64,000 nt of DNA from NCBI GenBank assembly GCA_001464055.1, contig LNET01000098.1:1-64000 (forward strand). Direction: 5' to 3'. Position 1 is the first letter of the stretch, and each line of letters starts with the position of its first letter. Source of the stretch: Burkholderiales bacterium Ga0077543 (GTDB taxonomy: Bacteria; Pseudomonadota; Gammaproteobacteria; Burkholderiales; Burkholderiaceae_C). The notes beneath the pieces were generated by a model that was not told the DNA's origin, did not search any database, and saw nothing but the letters and a program-made list of their open reading frames with translations. Of the stretch, positions 54,403-62,953 are shown piece by piece. The position numbers were made by a program, and so were the translations under genes.

Positions 54403-54777
54403 ATGCCAGACTACCTGCGAGTCGACGAGACGATCACCCCGTCCCCTGTGCAAGGCTCAGCCGGCTTGCGAATGCTCTTGGAGATCTTGCGCCGGCGACA
54501 CCCGACTGGCGCAGACTGTCTGCTCATCGGCCAGTCTGCCAGCCTGGGGCAGGCATCCGGCAAGGCCCGCAACGGTGCCAGCGTCGCACTGGCGGGTTTG
54601 CCGGTGTCTCTCTTGAATGCCCTGCAGGTTCCCAATTCACCCGACCTGCAGTTGCTCGGCGGAGCAGTTCGCAAGGGCGGGCCGGTCAACGTGTTGATGG
54701 CCGATGGCAGCGTGAGAGGGATCATGGACAGACCCACCCTCTCCAGCCTCAACTACGAAGAGATCAAGTGGGCGTGA
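54403..54777 (+). CDS. Hypothetical protein with NVLMADGSVR motif
   Basis: This 124-aa ORF is unrecognised overall. Near the C-terminus it contains GGPVNVLMADGSVRGI, like the end of prepilin-processing-associated H-X9-DG domains, but without the His. It has no signal peptide or TM segment. The local GC content and codon bias look lower than the neighbours, suggesting recent arrival or a decaying gene. It starts 85 nt after the VWA gene with only a weak GGA before the ATG. Confidence 0.5.
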   Translation: MPDYLRVDETITPSPVQGSAGLRMLLEILRRRHPTGADCLLIGQSASLGQASGKARNGASVALAGLPVSLLNALQVPNSPDLQLLGGAVRKGGPVNVLMADGSVRGIMDRPTLSSLNYEEIKWA

Positions 54778-54847
54778 TGGCAGAGCCGGTTCGCTCCTTC
54801 GCCACTCTCGCTGCAGCGACAGGGCAGGCGCTGGCAGGCTGACAATC

Positions 54848-54857
54848 CCCCCCCCCC
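54848..54857. repeat. Poly-C tract (10 nt)
   Basis: Ten consecutive Cs lie in the 203-bp spacer between the orphan gene and the convergent sugar dehydrogenase. Homopolymers of this length are slippage-prone. It is not inside a gene or a clear promoter. Confidence 0.6.
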
Positions 54858-54980
54858 GCAGCGACACCACCAGCCTGGCCCCGGCGGGGTCGACGGGTCG
54901 AGAAGCGGCCGGCTGCCTTCACCGAAGCTCAGCGTGGTCCAGGCCTCACGGGCTGTTTGCGAAGCCCAGCGGCGGCTGCG

Positions 54981-56132
54981 TCACGGTCGCTCCAGCCTGA
55001 GCACCTGTCCGTTGTCGCCGTCGCTCACGATGTAAAGCCAGCCATCAGGCCCCTGGCGCACGTCGCGGATGCGCAAACCCAGGTCGGCCAGCAAACGCTC
55101 TTCAGCCTTGACGCTGGCGCCATCCAGCGTCAGCCGCACCAGCGCCTGACCGCGCAAGGTGCCCATGAAGACGCTGCCCTGCCAGCCCGGGTAGCGGTCG
55201 CTGGTCAGGAACACCAGGCCGCTGGGCGCCACCGAGGTGGGCACCCAGTGCCGCAGCGGTTGCTCGAAGCCGGCCTTGGGCCCGGGTTCGCCGATGGTCG
55301 TGCCCAGGCCGTAGTTGCGGCCGTAGGTCACGATCGGCCAGCCGTAGTTGCGGCCGGCCTGCACGCGGTTGATCTCGTCGCCACCCTGCGGGCCATGTTC
55401 CACGGCCCAGAGTTCGCCCGTCTGCGGATGCAGCGCCGCGCCCTGGATGTTGCGGTGGCCCAGGCTGAAGACCTCCGGTGCGGTGCCGCTGCGTCCGGCA
55501 AAGGGGTTGTCGGCCAGCGGCTGGCCTTCGGCATTGATGCGGATGACCTTGCCGATGTGGTTGGCCGGGTTCTGGGCTTCGTCCTTGCCGCTGAAGCGAT
55601 CGCCCAGGCCCACCAGCAGCGCGCCGCTGCGGTCGAAGACGATGCGGCTGCCGCAGTGGTTGCGGCTGCTGATTTTCGGTTTCTGGCTGAAGATGGTGCG
55701 CACGTCTTCCAGCCGCGCCGTCAGGCCGTCGCCGACCAGCCGGGCGCTGGCCACGGCGGTGCTGTTGCCACGTTCGCCCCCGGTGCCGGGTTCGGCGAAG
55801 GTGAAGAAGATGCGCTGGTTCTGGGCGAATTTCGGGTCGACGACCACGTCGAGCAGACCACATTGGCCGCCGGCAGCCACCGCCGGCAAGCCGGCCAGGG
55901 GCTCGGACAACTGCCCGGCGGGCAAGGCCAGCCGCATGCGGCCGGGCTTTTCCGTCACCAGCATGCGCCCGTCGGGCAGGAAGGCCAGGGCCCAGGGGTT
56001 GTCCAGTCCTTTGAGGACCGTCACCGGCTTGAGGGCTGCGCCCTGGGCGAAAGCGGGCTGGGTGGAGGACAGGGCCGCCAGCAGCAGCAGGCCGGCCAGC
56101 GGAGTACGAAAGGAGTTCAGCGTCATCGTCAT
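54981..56132 (-). CDS. PQQ-dependent soluble aldose sugar dehydrogenase (YliI/Asd-like)
   Basis: The 383-aa protein has a signal peptide (about 1-30, ending AFAQ) and a six-bladed glucose/sorbosone dehydrogenase propeller. The pattern GLDNPWALAFLPDGRMLVTEK is typical, as are GSRIVFDRSGALLVGLGDRF and EHGPQGGDEINR. It oxidises aldoses in the periplasm with PQQ. The ribosome binding site is weak; the ATG at 56132 gives the complete signal peptide. Confidence 0.9.
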   Translation of the reverse strand: MTMTLNSFRTPLAGLLLLAALSSTQPAFAQGAALKPVTVLKGLDNPWALAFLPDGRMLVTEKPGRMRLALPAGQLSEPLAGLPAVAAGGQCGLLDVVVDPKFAQNQRIFFTFAEPGTGGERGNSTAVASARLVGDGLTARLEDVRTIFSQKPKISSRNHCGSRIVFDRSGALLVGLGDRFSGKDEAQNPANHIGKVIRINAEGQPLADNPFAGRSGTAPEVFSLGHRNIQGAALHPQTGELWAVEHGPQGGDEINRVQAGRNYGWPIVTYGRNYGLGTTIGEPGPKAGFEQPLRHWVPTSVAPSGLVFLTSDRYPGWQGSVFMGTLRGQALVRLTLDGASVKAEERLLADLGLRIRDVRQGPDGWLYIVSDGDNGQVLRLERP

Positions 56133-56172
56133 GGCTCGAATGTTGACACCCCGGAGTCTGCCCGCATGCGCA

Positions 56173-57903
56173 TCAGGGTTGCGCGTCGGGCGCTGCCTCG
56201 ATGAACATCTGCACGCGCTGCCTGCCGTTCCATTCGTCCAGGCCCAGTCGGTAGGCCAGGCGCAACCGGTCGGGCAAGGGCCGGTCATGGCTGAACCAGA
56301 TCGCGTCACGTTCCTGCCCGGCATGGCGCAGCTTCAGCTTCATGTGCTTTTCCCCCACCAGCCGCTGCTGCAGCACCTGCACCTCGTCGCAGAAGACCGG
56401 GGCCTCGAAGCCCTGACCCCAGACCTGGGCATCGAGCAGGGCCACGGTCTCGGCGTTGAACCATTCCAGCGCCAGCGGACCGTCGGTGCGCAGCGTGCGC
56501 TGCAGCGTGGCGGCGTCCAGCCATTCGGCGGCCACGGCCTGCAGCGCAGCGTCGAAGGCCGGCACCCCGCCGTCCTGCAAGGTGCAGCCAGCAGCCATGG
56601 CATGCCCGCCGAAGCGCAGCAGCAGGTCAGGGTGGCGCTTGGCCACCAGGTCCAGCGCGTCGCGCAGATGGAAGCCCGGGATGGACCGACCCGAGCCCTT
56701 CAGCTGTCCGTTGGCGCCGCGTGCAAACACGAAGGTCGGCCGGTGCGCGCGGTCCTTCACGCGCCCGGCGACGATGCCCACCACGCCTTCGTGGAAGCCG
56801 TCGTCGAACAGCACCACGGCCGGGGGTACGCTGGCCGGGTCGGCACCATGCCACCAGCGCGCCAGCAGCGCCTCGGCCTGTTCGCGCATGCCGGACTCCA
56901 CGTCGCGGCGTTCGCGGTTGATGGCGTCGAGCTGCGCGGCCAGTTCGCTGGCGCGGGCCGGGTCGTCGGTGAGCAGGCATTCGATGCCCAGCGTCATGTC
57001 GGCCAGCCGGCCGGCGGCGTTGATGCGCGGCCCCAGCGCAAAGCCGAAGTCGAAGCCGGCGGCGCGCGCAGGGTCGCGCCCGGCCGCGCGGAACAGCGCC
57101 GCCACGCCAGCCTGCATGCGGCCGCTGCGGATGCGCTTCAGGCCCTGGGCCACCAGCCGGCGGTTGTTGGCGTCGAGCTTCACCACGTCGGCCACCGTAC
57201 CCAGCGCCACCAGGTCCAGCAGCGCGTCCAGGCGCGGCTGGCTGGCGGCGTCGAACGCGCCGCGCGCACGCAGTTCTGCGCGCGTGGCCAGCAGCACGTA
57301 GAACATCACGCCGACACCGGCGATGGCCTTGCTGGGAAAGCTGCACTCCGGCTGGTTCGGGTTGACGATGACGTCGGCCTCGGGCAAGGCCAGGTCGGCC
57401 GCGGGCAGGTGGTGGTCGGTGACCAGCACCGCCAGCCCCAGACGGCGTGCATGGGCCACGCCGGCGTGGCTGGCAATGCCGTTGTCCACGGTCACCAGCA
57501 GGCCCGGGCGGGCGCCGGATTGCAGCGCCAGGTCGACGATGGCCGGTGTCAGGCCATAGCCGTGCACGGCGCGGTCGGGCACGACATAGCGCAACGTGGC
57601 AGGCCGGGCGCCCAGCAGGGCCAGGCCACGCAGCGCCACGGCGCAGGCGGTGGCGCCATCGCAGTCGTAATCGGCCACCACGCAGATGGACTGCCCAGCC
57701 GCGATGGCGTCGGCCAGCAGGCGACCGGCGGCGCTGGCGCCGTGCATCGCGTCGGGCGGCAGCAGCCGGGCCAGGGTGTCGTCCAGTTCGTCGGCGCTGC
57801 GCACGCCACGGGCGGCCAGCAGTTGGGCCAGCAAAGGGTGCACGCCGGCCTGTTCGAGCGTGTAGCGCACACGCGGCGGCACCTCGCGCGTCTGCAGGAT
57901 CAC
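56173..57903 (-). CDS. recJ: Single-stranded-DNA-specific exonuclease RecJ
   Basis: The 576-aa 5'-3' exonuclease acts in recombination and mismatch repair. It has DHH phosphoesterase motifs (VVADYDCDGATA, LVTDHHLP), the DHHA1 domain with GRSIPGFHLRDAL and FGGHAMAAG, and a C-terminal OB-fold. A GTG start at 57903 has GGAG 5 nt upstream and overlaps the upstream stop by 4 nt (GTGA), giving a length near E. coli RecJ (577). Confidence 0.95.
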   Translation of the reverse strand: MILQTREVPPRVRYTLEQAGVHPLLAQLLAARGVRSADELDDTLARLLPPDAMHGASAAGRLLADAIAAGQSICVVADYDCDGATACAVALRGLALLGARPATLRYVVPDRAVHGYGLTPAIVDLALQSGARPGLLVTVDNGIASHAGVAHARRLGLAVLVTDHHLPAADLALPEADVIVNPNQPECSFPSKAIAGVGVMFYVLLATRAELRARGAFDAASQPRLDALLDLVALGTVADVVKLDANNRRLVAQGLKRIRSGRMQAGVAALFRAAGRDPARAAGFDFGFALGPRINAAGRLADMTLGIECLLTDDPARASELAAQLDAINRERRDVESGMREQAEALLARWWHGADPASVPPAVVLFDDGFHEGVVGIVAGRVKDRAHRPTFVFARGANGQLKGSGRSIPGFHLRDALDLVAKRHPDLLLRFGGHAMAAGCTLQDGGVPAFDAALQAVAAEWLDAATLQRTLRTDGPLALEWFNAETVALLDAQVWGQGFEAPVFCDEVQVLQQRLVGEKHMKLKLRHAGQERDAIWFSHDRPLPDRLRLAYRLGLDEWNGRQRVQMFIEAAPDAQP

Positions 57904-58826
57904 AAGGTCTCCAGGAAGCTGGCAGCGGCCGGCTGCGAGCGCAGTCGCTGCATCAGCCCGGACAGCCAGCCCGCCGCCGCGGGCTGGAAGCGCGCCGCAC
58001 TGCGGTCGCCGCACAGCGTGAGGCTGGCACCGCTGCCCGGGGCAGCGTCGGCCAGCGCGGCCAGCGGTCCTTCGTCCAGGGTTTCCCAGGCTCGGGCCCA
58101 GCCCGCCCAGTCGCCCAGCAGGGCGGCGGAGCGCAAGCGGTCGTCCACCACGGGTGGCGTACCGGTGACAAGCTGGGCCGGGCCACAGCCGCTGAGCCAG
58201 AAGGAATTCACGGCCAGCAGGCCACGGCTGTCGCGCGCGTCGTTCAGCGGGTGACCGTACAGCACCATCTGCACCTCGCTTTGCAGGCGGCGGATGGTGC
58301 GCAGGCCGGGGTCGTGTCCCAGCCAGCGGTCGACGTTGCGGCCGATCACCCGGTCCAGCGCCGCGCAGGGCAGTTCGGCGAGGCTCTCGTGTGCCGCGTA
58401 CCAACGCAGCGCCGCGCCCCAGGCCAGGAGCCAGCCCTGGGACGTGAACAGCTCCTGCACGGCGTCGAACAGTGCCTTCGACGTGGTGGCATCCAGCATC
58501 AGCCCGGCGGGGTCGATCAGGCTCACCTGGTCGGTGCCCAGGTGCCAATGGGCGGGGGTGAGCAGGCCCCAGGCCAGGTCACCGCAGTCGATGCCGTCGG
58601 CCGCCGCTGCCTGCGCAGCCCAGGGCAGGCGTCCGTCGCCGCCCTGCCAGCCCAGGGCCCTCGCCAGGGCTCGCTCGTGGGGTGGCGACAGGCTGAGTTC
58701 GTCGGCTTCGTCGCGGTCCACCTCGGCCCAGCGCAAGAGCAGGCGCTGCAGGTTCGGCAGCTTCAGCCCCGACAGGTCCGCCCAGGGCGCAGCGCGTGGA
58801 GCGGCAAAGGGAATCAAGAGCTGCAT
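57900..58826 (-). CDS. Conserved protein coupled to recJ (unknown function)
   Basis: The 308-aa protein resembles COG4255-type uncharacterised proteins of betaproteobacteria, sometimes annotated as phosphoglycerate-mutase-like; I see no catalytic motif to support that. The N-terminus reads MQLLIPFAAP and an early segment is rich in Leu and acidic residues. An ATG 9 nt earlier (58835) is possible. Its stop overlaps the recJ GTG start, so it is translated upstream of and with recJ. Confidence 0.7.
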   Translation of the reverse strand: MQLLIPFAAPRAAPWADLSGLKLPNLQRLLLRWAEVDRDEADELSLSPPHERALARALGWQGGDGRLPWAAQAAAADGIDCGDLAWGLLTPAHWHLGTDQVSLIDPAGLMLDATTSKALFDAVQELFTSQGWLLAWGAALRWYAAHESLAELPCAALDRVIGRNVDRWLGHDPGLRTIRRLQSEVQMVLYGHPLNDARDSRGLLAVNSFWLSGCGPAQLVTGTPPVVDDRLRSAALLGDWAGWARAWETLDEGPLAALADAAPGSGASLTLCGDRSAARFQPAAAGWLSGLMQRLRSQPAAASFLETL

Positions 58827-58845
58827 CGACCGCATTATCCCGGCT

Positions 58846-58868
58846 GGACGACCCGGGCCGGGCCGTCC
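58846..58868. repeat. Near-perfect GC palindrome in the divergent lolC promoter region
   Basis: GGACG-A-CCCGG-G-CCGGG-C-CGTCC is a 23-bp palindrome with one mismatch, between the divergent conserved gene and lolC, 17 bp before the lolC ATG. It could be an operator or an mRNA hairpin limiting lolC translation. lolC has no clear Shine-Dalgarno sequence. Confidence 0.4.
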
Positions 58869-58885
58869 GGTAGCATCCGCCGCCT

Positions 58886-60131
58886 ATGAACATGCCCTAC
58901 GAGTGGCACATCGGCTGGCGCTACACGCGCGCTGGCCGCGCCGGCCGGCGCAACGGATTCATCAGCTTCATCAGCCTCGTGTCGGTGCTCGGCATCTCGC
59001 TGGGCGTGGCGGCGCTGATCATCGTGCTGAGCGTGATGAACGGCTTCCAGAAAGAGGTGCGCGACCGCATGCTCAGCGTGATCGCGCATGTCGAGATCTT
59101 CGATGCCGCGCGCGGCGCCCTGCCCGACTGGCAGGCCACCGCGGCTGCGGCCCGCGCCAACCCGGAGGTTCGTGGCGCGGCGCCCTTCATCGCAGCCCAG
59201 GCCCTGATCGGCCGTGGCGACGACCTGCGCGGTGCCGTCGTGCGCGGCATCGACCCCGTGGCCGAGGCCAGCGTCACCGACCTGGCGCGCACCCAGCAGG
59301 CGCTGCTGGCGCCGCTGAAGGCCGGTGAATGGAACATCGTGCTGGGCATCGAACTGGCCCGCCTGCTGGGCGCGCGAGTCGGCGACAAGGTGGCCATCGT
59401 CGCGCCCGGCGGGCAGGTCACGCCGGCCGGTGTCACGCCGCGCATCAAGCAGTTCACCCTGGTCGGCGTGTTCGAGGCCGGGCACTACGAATACGACAGC
59501 GCGCTGGCGCTGATCCACATCGGCGACGCCGCGCGCTTCTTCCAGGTGGAAGGCCCCACCGGCGTGCAGCTGCGGCTGAACGACGTGCAGGCCGCGCGCC
59601 GCGTCGGGGGCGAACTGCAGCAAAGCATGGGCCTGGCCGTCGACGTGCGCGACTGGACGCGCACCAACCGCAACTGGTTCGACGCGGTGCAGATCGAGAA
59701 GCGGCTGATGTTCATCATCCTGACGCTCATCGTCGCGGTGGCGGCCTTCAACCTGGTCAGCACCCTGGTGATGACGGTCACCGACAAGCGCGCCGACATC
59801 GCCATCCTGCGCACCCTGGGCGCCAGCCCGCGCTCGATCATGGGCATCTTCATCGTGCAGGGGGCCACGGCGGGCATCATCGGCACCTGCGTGGGGGTGG
59901 CGCTGGGCCTGCTGGTGGCCTTCAACGTCGACGTCATCGTGCCGGCCATCGAACGGCTGCTGGGCGTGGCCTTCCTGCCCGGCAGCATCTACGTCATCAG
60001 CCGCATGCCCAGCGAGCCTTTGGCCAGCGACATCGTGCCGATCGCGGTGATTTCGCTCGTGCTCAGCCTGCTGGCCACGCTGTACCCGAGCTGGCGCGCC
60101 AGCCGCACCAACCCGGCGGAGGCGCTGCGCT

Positions 60132-60139
<8 letters not shown>
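58886..60139 (+). CDS. lolC: Lipoprotein-releasing ABC transporter permease LolC/E
   Basis: The 417-aa inner-membrane permease has TM1 (about 25-50), a large periplasmic domain and three C-terminal TM helices. Signatures are [18 protein letters not shown] and [20 protein letters not shown]. With LolD it extracts outer-membrane-directed lipoproteins from the inner membrane. Only one permease gene is present, so it is probably the single LolF-like/LolC-E hybrid form. It overlaps lolD by 8 nt. Confidence 0.94.
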
Positions 60140-60794
<655 letters not shown>

Positions 60795-60812
60795 CCGCGA
60801 AGCTGCCGCACC

Positions 60813-61679
60813 GTGCCCATCAGCCACCTGATCAACGCCGACCTGCACAGTCACAGCAACGTCAGCGACGGCACGCTCACGCCCGAAGACCTGGCAGCGC
60901 GCGCCAGAGCCCAGGGCGTGGAGCTCTGGGCCCTGACCGACCACGACGAGATCAGCGGCCAGCAACGCGCCTGCGACACCGCGCTGGCGCTGGGGCTGGA
61001 TTACCTGACCGGCACCGAGATCTCGGTCAGCTTCGCCGGCGAGACCGTGCACATCGTCGGCCTGGGCTTCGACGCCGAAGATGCCGCGCTGGGGGCCGGG
61101 CTGGCGGCCACCCGCGGTGGCCGCCTGGCACGCGCCCACGCCATGGCCGACAGCCTGGCCCAGGCCGGCGTGGGCGGGGCTTTCGAAGGGGCGCTGCGCT
61201 ACGTGGGCAATCCAGACCTGATCTCCCGCACCCATTTCGCCCGCTTCCTGGTCGAGACGGGTGTGTGCAGCGACACCCACGAGGTCTTCCGCCGCTTCCT
61301 CACCGAAGGCAAGCCCGGCTACGTGCCGCACCAGTGGGCGCGGCTGGGTGACGCAGTGCGCTGGATCACCCAGGCCGGCGGCATCGCCGTCATCGCCCAC
61401 CCGGCGCGATACCGGTTCGGGCCCAGCGCGGAATACGCGCTGTTCAGCGAATTTGCCACCCACGGCGGCCAGGGCGTCGAAGTGATGACGGGCAGCCACA
61501 GCGAAGCCGAACGCCTGCGCTACGCCGAAACGGCCCTGGAATTCGGCCTGCTTGCCAGCCGCGGCAGCGACTTCCACTCCCCCACCGAGAGCCGCACCGA
61601 CCTGGGCGCGCTGCCCGACCTGCCCGGCCGCTTGCAGCCGGTGTGGGAAGCGCTGGAACACCGCATCCTGCGGCCATGA
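60813..61679 (+). CDS. rnaM: PHP-domain nuclease, RNase AM (YciV/RnaM) family
   Basis: The 288-aa protein has PHP metal motifs NADLHSHSNVSDG, ALTDHDEISG, VIAHPARYRF and a C-terminal GSDFH. E. coli RNase AM trims the 5' ends of 23S rRNA and also removes 3' phosphates. The start is GTG at 60813, 18 nt after lolD. It overlaps the EamA gene by 4 nt (ATGA). Confidence 0.9.
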   Translation: MPISHLINADLHSHSNVSDGTLTPEDLAARARAQGVELWALTDHDEISGQQRACDTALALGLDYLTGTEISVSFAGETVHIVGLGFDAEDAALGAGLAATRGGRLARAHAMADSLAQAGVGGAFEGALRYVGNPDLISRTHFARFLVETGVCSDTHEVFRRFLTEGKPGYVPHQWARLGDAVRWITQAGGIAVIAHPARYRFGPSAEYALFSEFATHGGQGVEVMTGSHSEAERLRYAETALEFGLLASRGSDFHSPTESRTDLGALPDLPGRLQPVWEALEHRILRP

Positions 61680-62626
61680 GTTCCGCACCGGGCCTGCCCG
61701 CGCAGCGGCCCGGCCTGGGCGTGCTGCTGATCGTCCTGACCGCGCTGTGCTTCGCGACCATGGACAACCTGATCCGCAAGCTGGGCCCGGTGGTGCCCGT
61801 GCTGCTGATCCTGACAGCTCGCTATGCCTTTCAGGCGGTGAGCATGGGCCTGTGGCTGGCCTTCAGCCGCCAGCACCGACTGCGCAGCGCCCACCCCCGC
61901 TTTCAGCTGCTGCGCGGCAGCCTGCTGCTGGCCACCAGCGCGATGAGCTTCTGGGGCGTGCAGTTCATGCCGGTGCCGGAATTCACCGCCATCAACATGC
62001 TCACGCCGGTGCTGGTGACGCTGCTGGCCGCGTGGCTGCTGAAGGAAAGCGTCACGCCGCTGCGCTGGGTGCTGGTGGCGGGCGGTTTCCTGGGTGCGCT
62101 GGTGGTCATGCGCCCCGGCAGCGGCCTGTTCGGCTGGGCCGTGTTGTTCCCGCTGCTGGGTGCCTGCACTTATGCGTCGTTCCAGGTGCTGACCAGCCGG
62201 CTCGCAGCGCTGGAAAACCCGTTCACCACGCACTTCTGGACCGGGGCCGTGGGCACGGCCATCCTGCTGCCGGTGGTGGCGTTCAGTGGCATCGACGTCC
62301 CGGGCGTGCTGGCAGCCGCCGCGCCATCGACCCTGGCCCTGGTGCTGGCCATCGGCTTCCTGGGCACGGCCGGCCACCTGCTGCTGATCCTGGCACTGGG
62401 CATGGCGCCGGCGGCCAGCCTGATGCCCTTCATGTATGCCCAGATCGCCGCGGCGGCCTTGCTGGGCTGGCTGATGTTCGGCCAGCTGCCCGACTTCTGG
62501 GCCTGGGTGGGGATGGCCATCGTCAGCGTGTGCGGCGCCGCCAGCGTCTGGCTGAACCTGCGCGGGGCTTCAGCGCAGGCGCGCCGCGCGGACGCGCCCG
62601 TCGCCGCAGACACCATGGCGGACTGA
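61676..62626 (+). CDS. EamA/DMT family transporter
   Basis: The 316-aa membrane protein has about ten hydrophobic helices in two EamA repeats (LLIVLTALCFATMDNLIRK; PEFTAINMLTPVLVTLLAAWLLKE). It has a short alanine-rich C-terminal tail. Substrate unknown. It overlaps the RNase AM stop by 4 nt, making it part of the lolCD-rnaM transcript. Confidence 0.9.
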   Translation: MSSAPGLPAQRPGLGVLLIVLTALCFATMDNLIRKLGPVVPVLLILTARYAFQAVSMGLWLAFSRQHRLRSAHPRFQLLRGSLLLATSAMSFWGVQFMPVPEFTAINMLTPVLVTLLAAWLLKESVTPLRWVLVAGGFLGALVVMRPGSGLFGWAVLFPLLGACTYASFQVLTSRLAALENPFTTHFWTGAVGTAILLPVVAFSGIDVPGVLAAAAPSTLALVLAIGFLGTAGHLLLILALGMAPAASLMPFMYAQIAAAALLGWLMFGQLPDFWAWVGMAIVSVCGAASVWLNLRGASAQARRADAPVAADTMAD

Positions 62627-62953
62627 GCGCGCGAAACTTCGCCCGTGTAAACCCGAAGTCGGCTATAGTCGCCGGCTTGGCTGCTCACGCATGCCATTCG
62701 TTCATCCCCTTCGACCTTCGTCACTTGCCGCACAGACAGCTGCGCCAAGTTGCATTTTTCGGGTCGGCGGCGATGCCGTCGCCAGATCCGGATACCGAAC
62801 CAAGCCAGCGCCCTGTACACGGCGGCGCCGGGCTTCACCCGTATTGATGCGACTTCACCAGACGGTGCACCCCATGGACAAACACGCATGGGGCGCGCCG
62901 CGGGTGGGCTCTTGCGCCTTGCAAGGCCCGCCTGTGCCTTTGAAAGTTAGACG
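62627..62953 (+). promoter_or_regulatory. Long structured leader of the DEAD-box helicase gene
   Basis: This 327-bp region holds no convincing gene. TATAGT (62664-62669) is a possible -10 box without a clear -35. Downstream are strong helices: CCCCATG/CATGGGG (62870-62893), and a stem GGTGGGC-T-CTTGC/GCAAG-GCCCGCC with one bulge and a GCCTT loop (62903-62932). The latter ends 21 nt before the ATG and has only a short T-stretch. DEAD-box helicase mRNAs often have long regulatory leaders linked to cold adaptation; this is inferred here. Confidence 0.5.

Noticed and set aside
62903-62932. Hairpin before the helicase gene as an intrinsic terminator
   Set aside because: No adequate T-run follows it; a leader structure is a better description.
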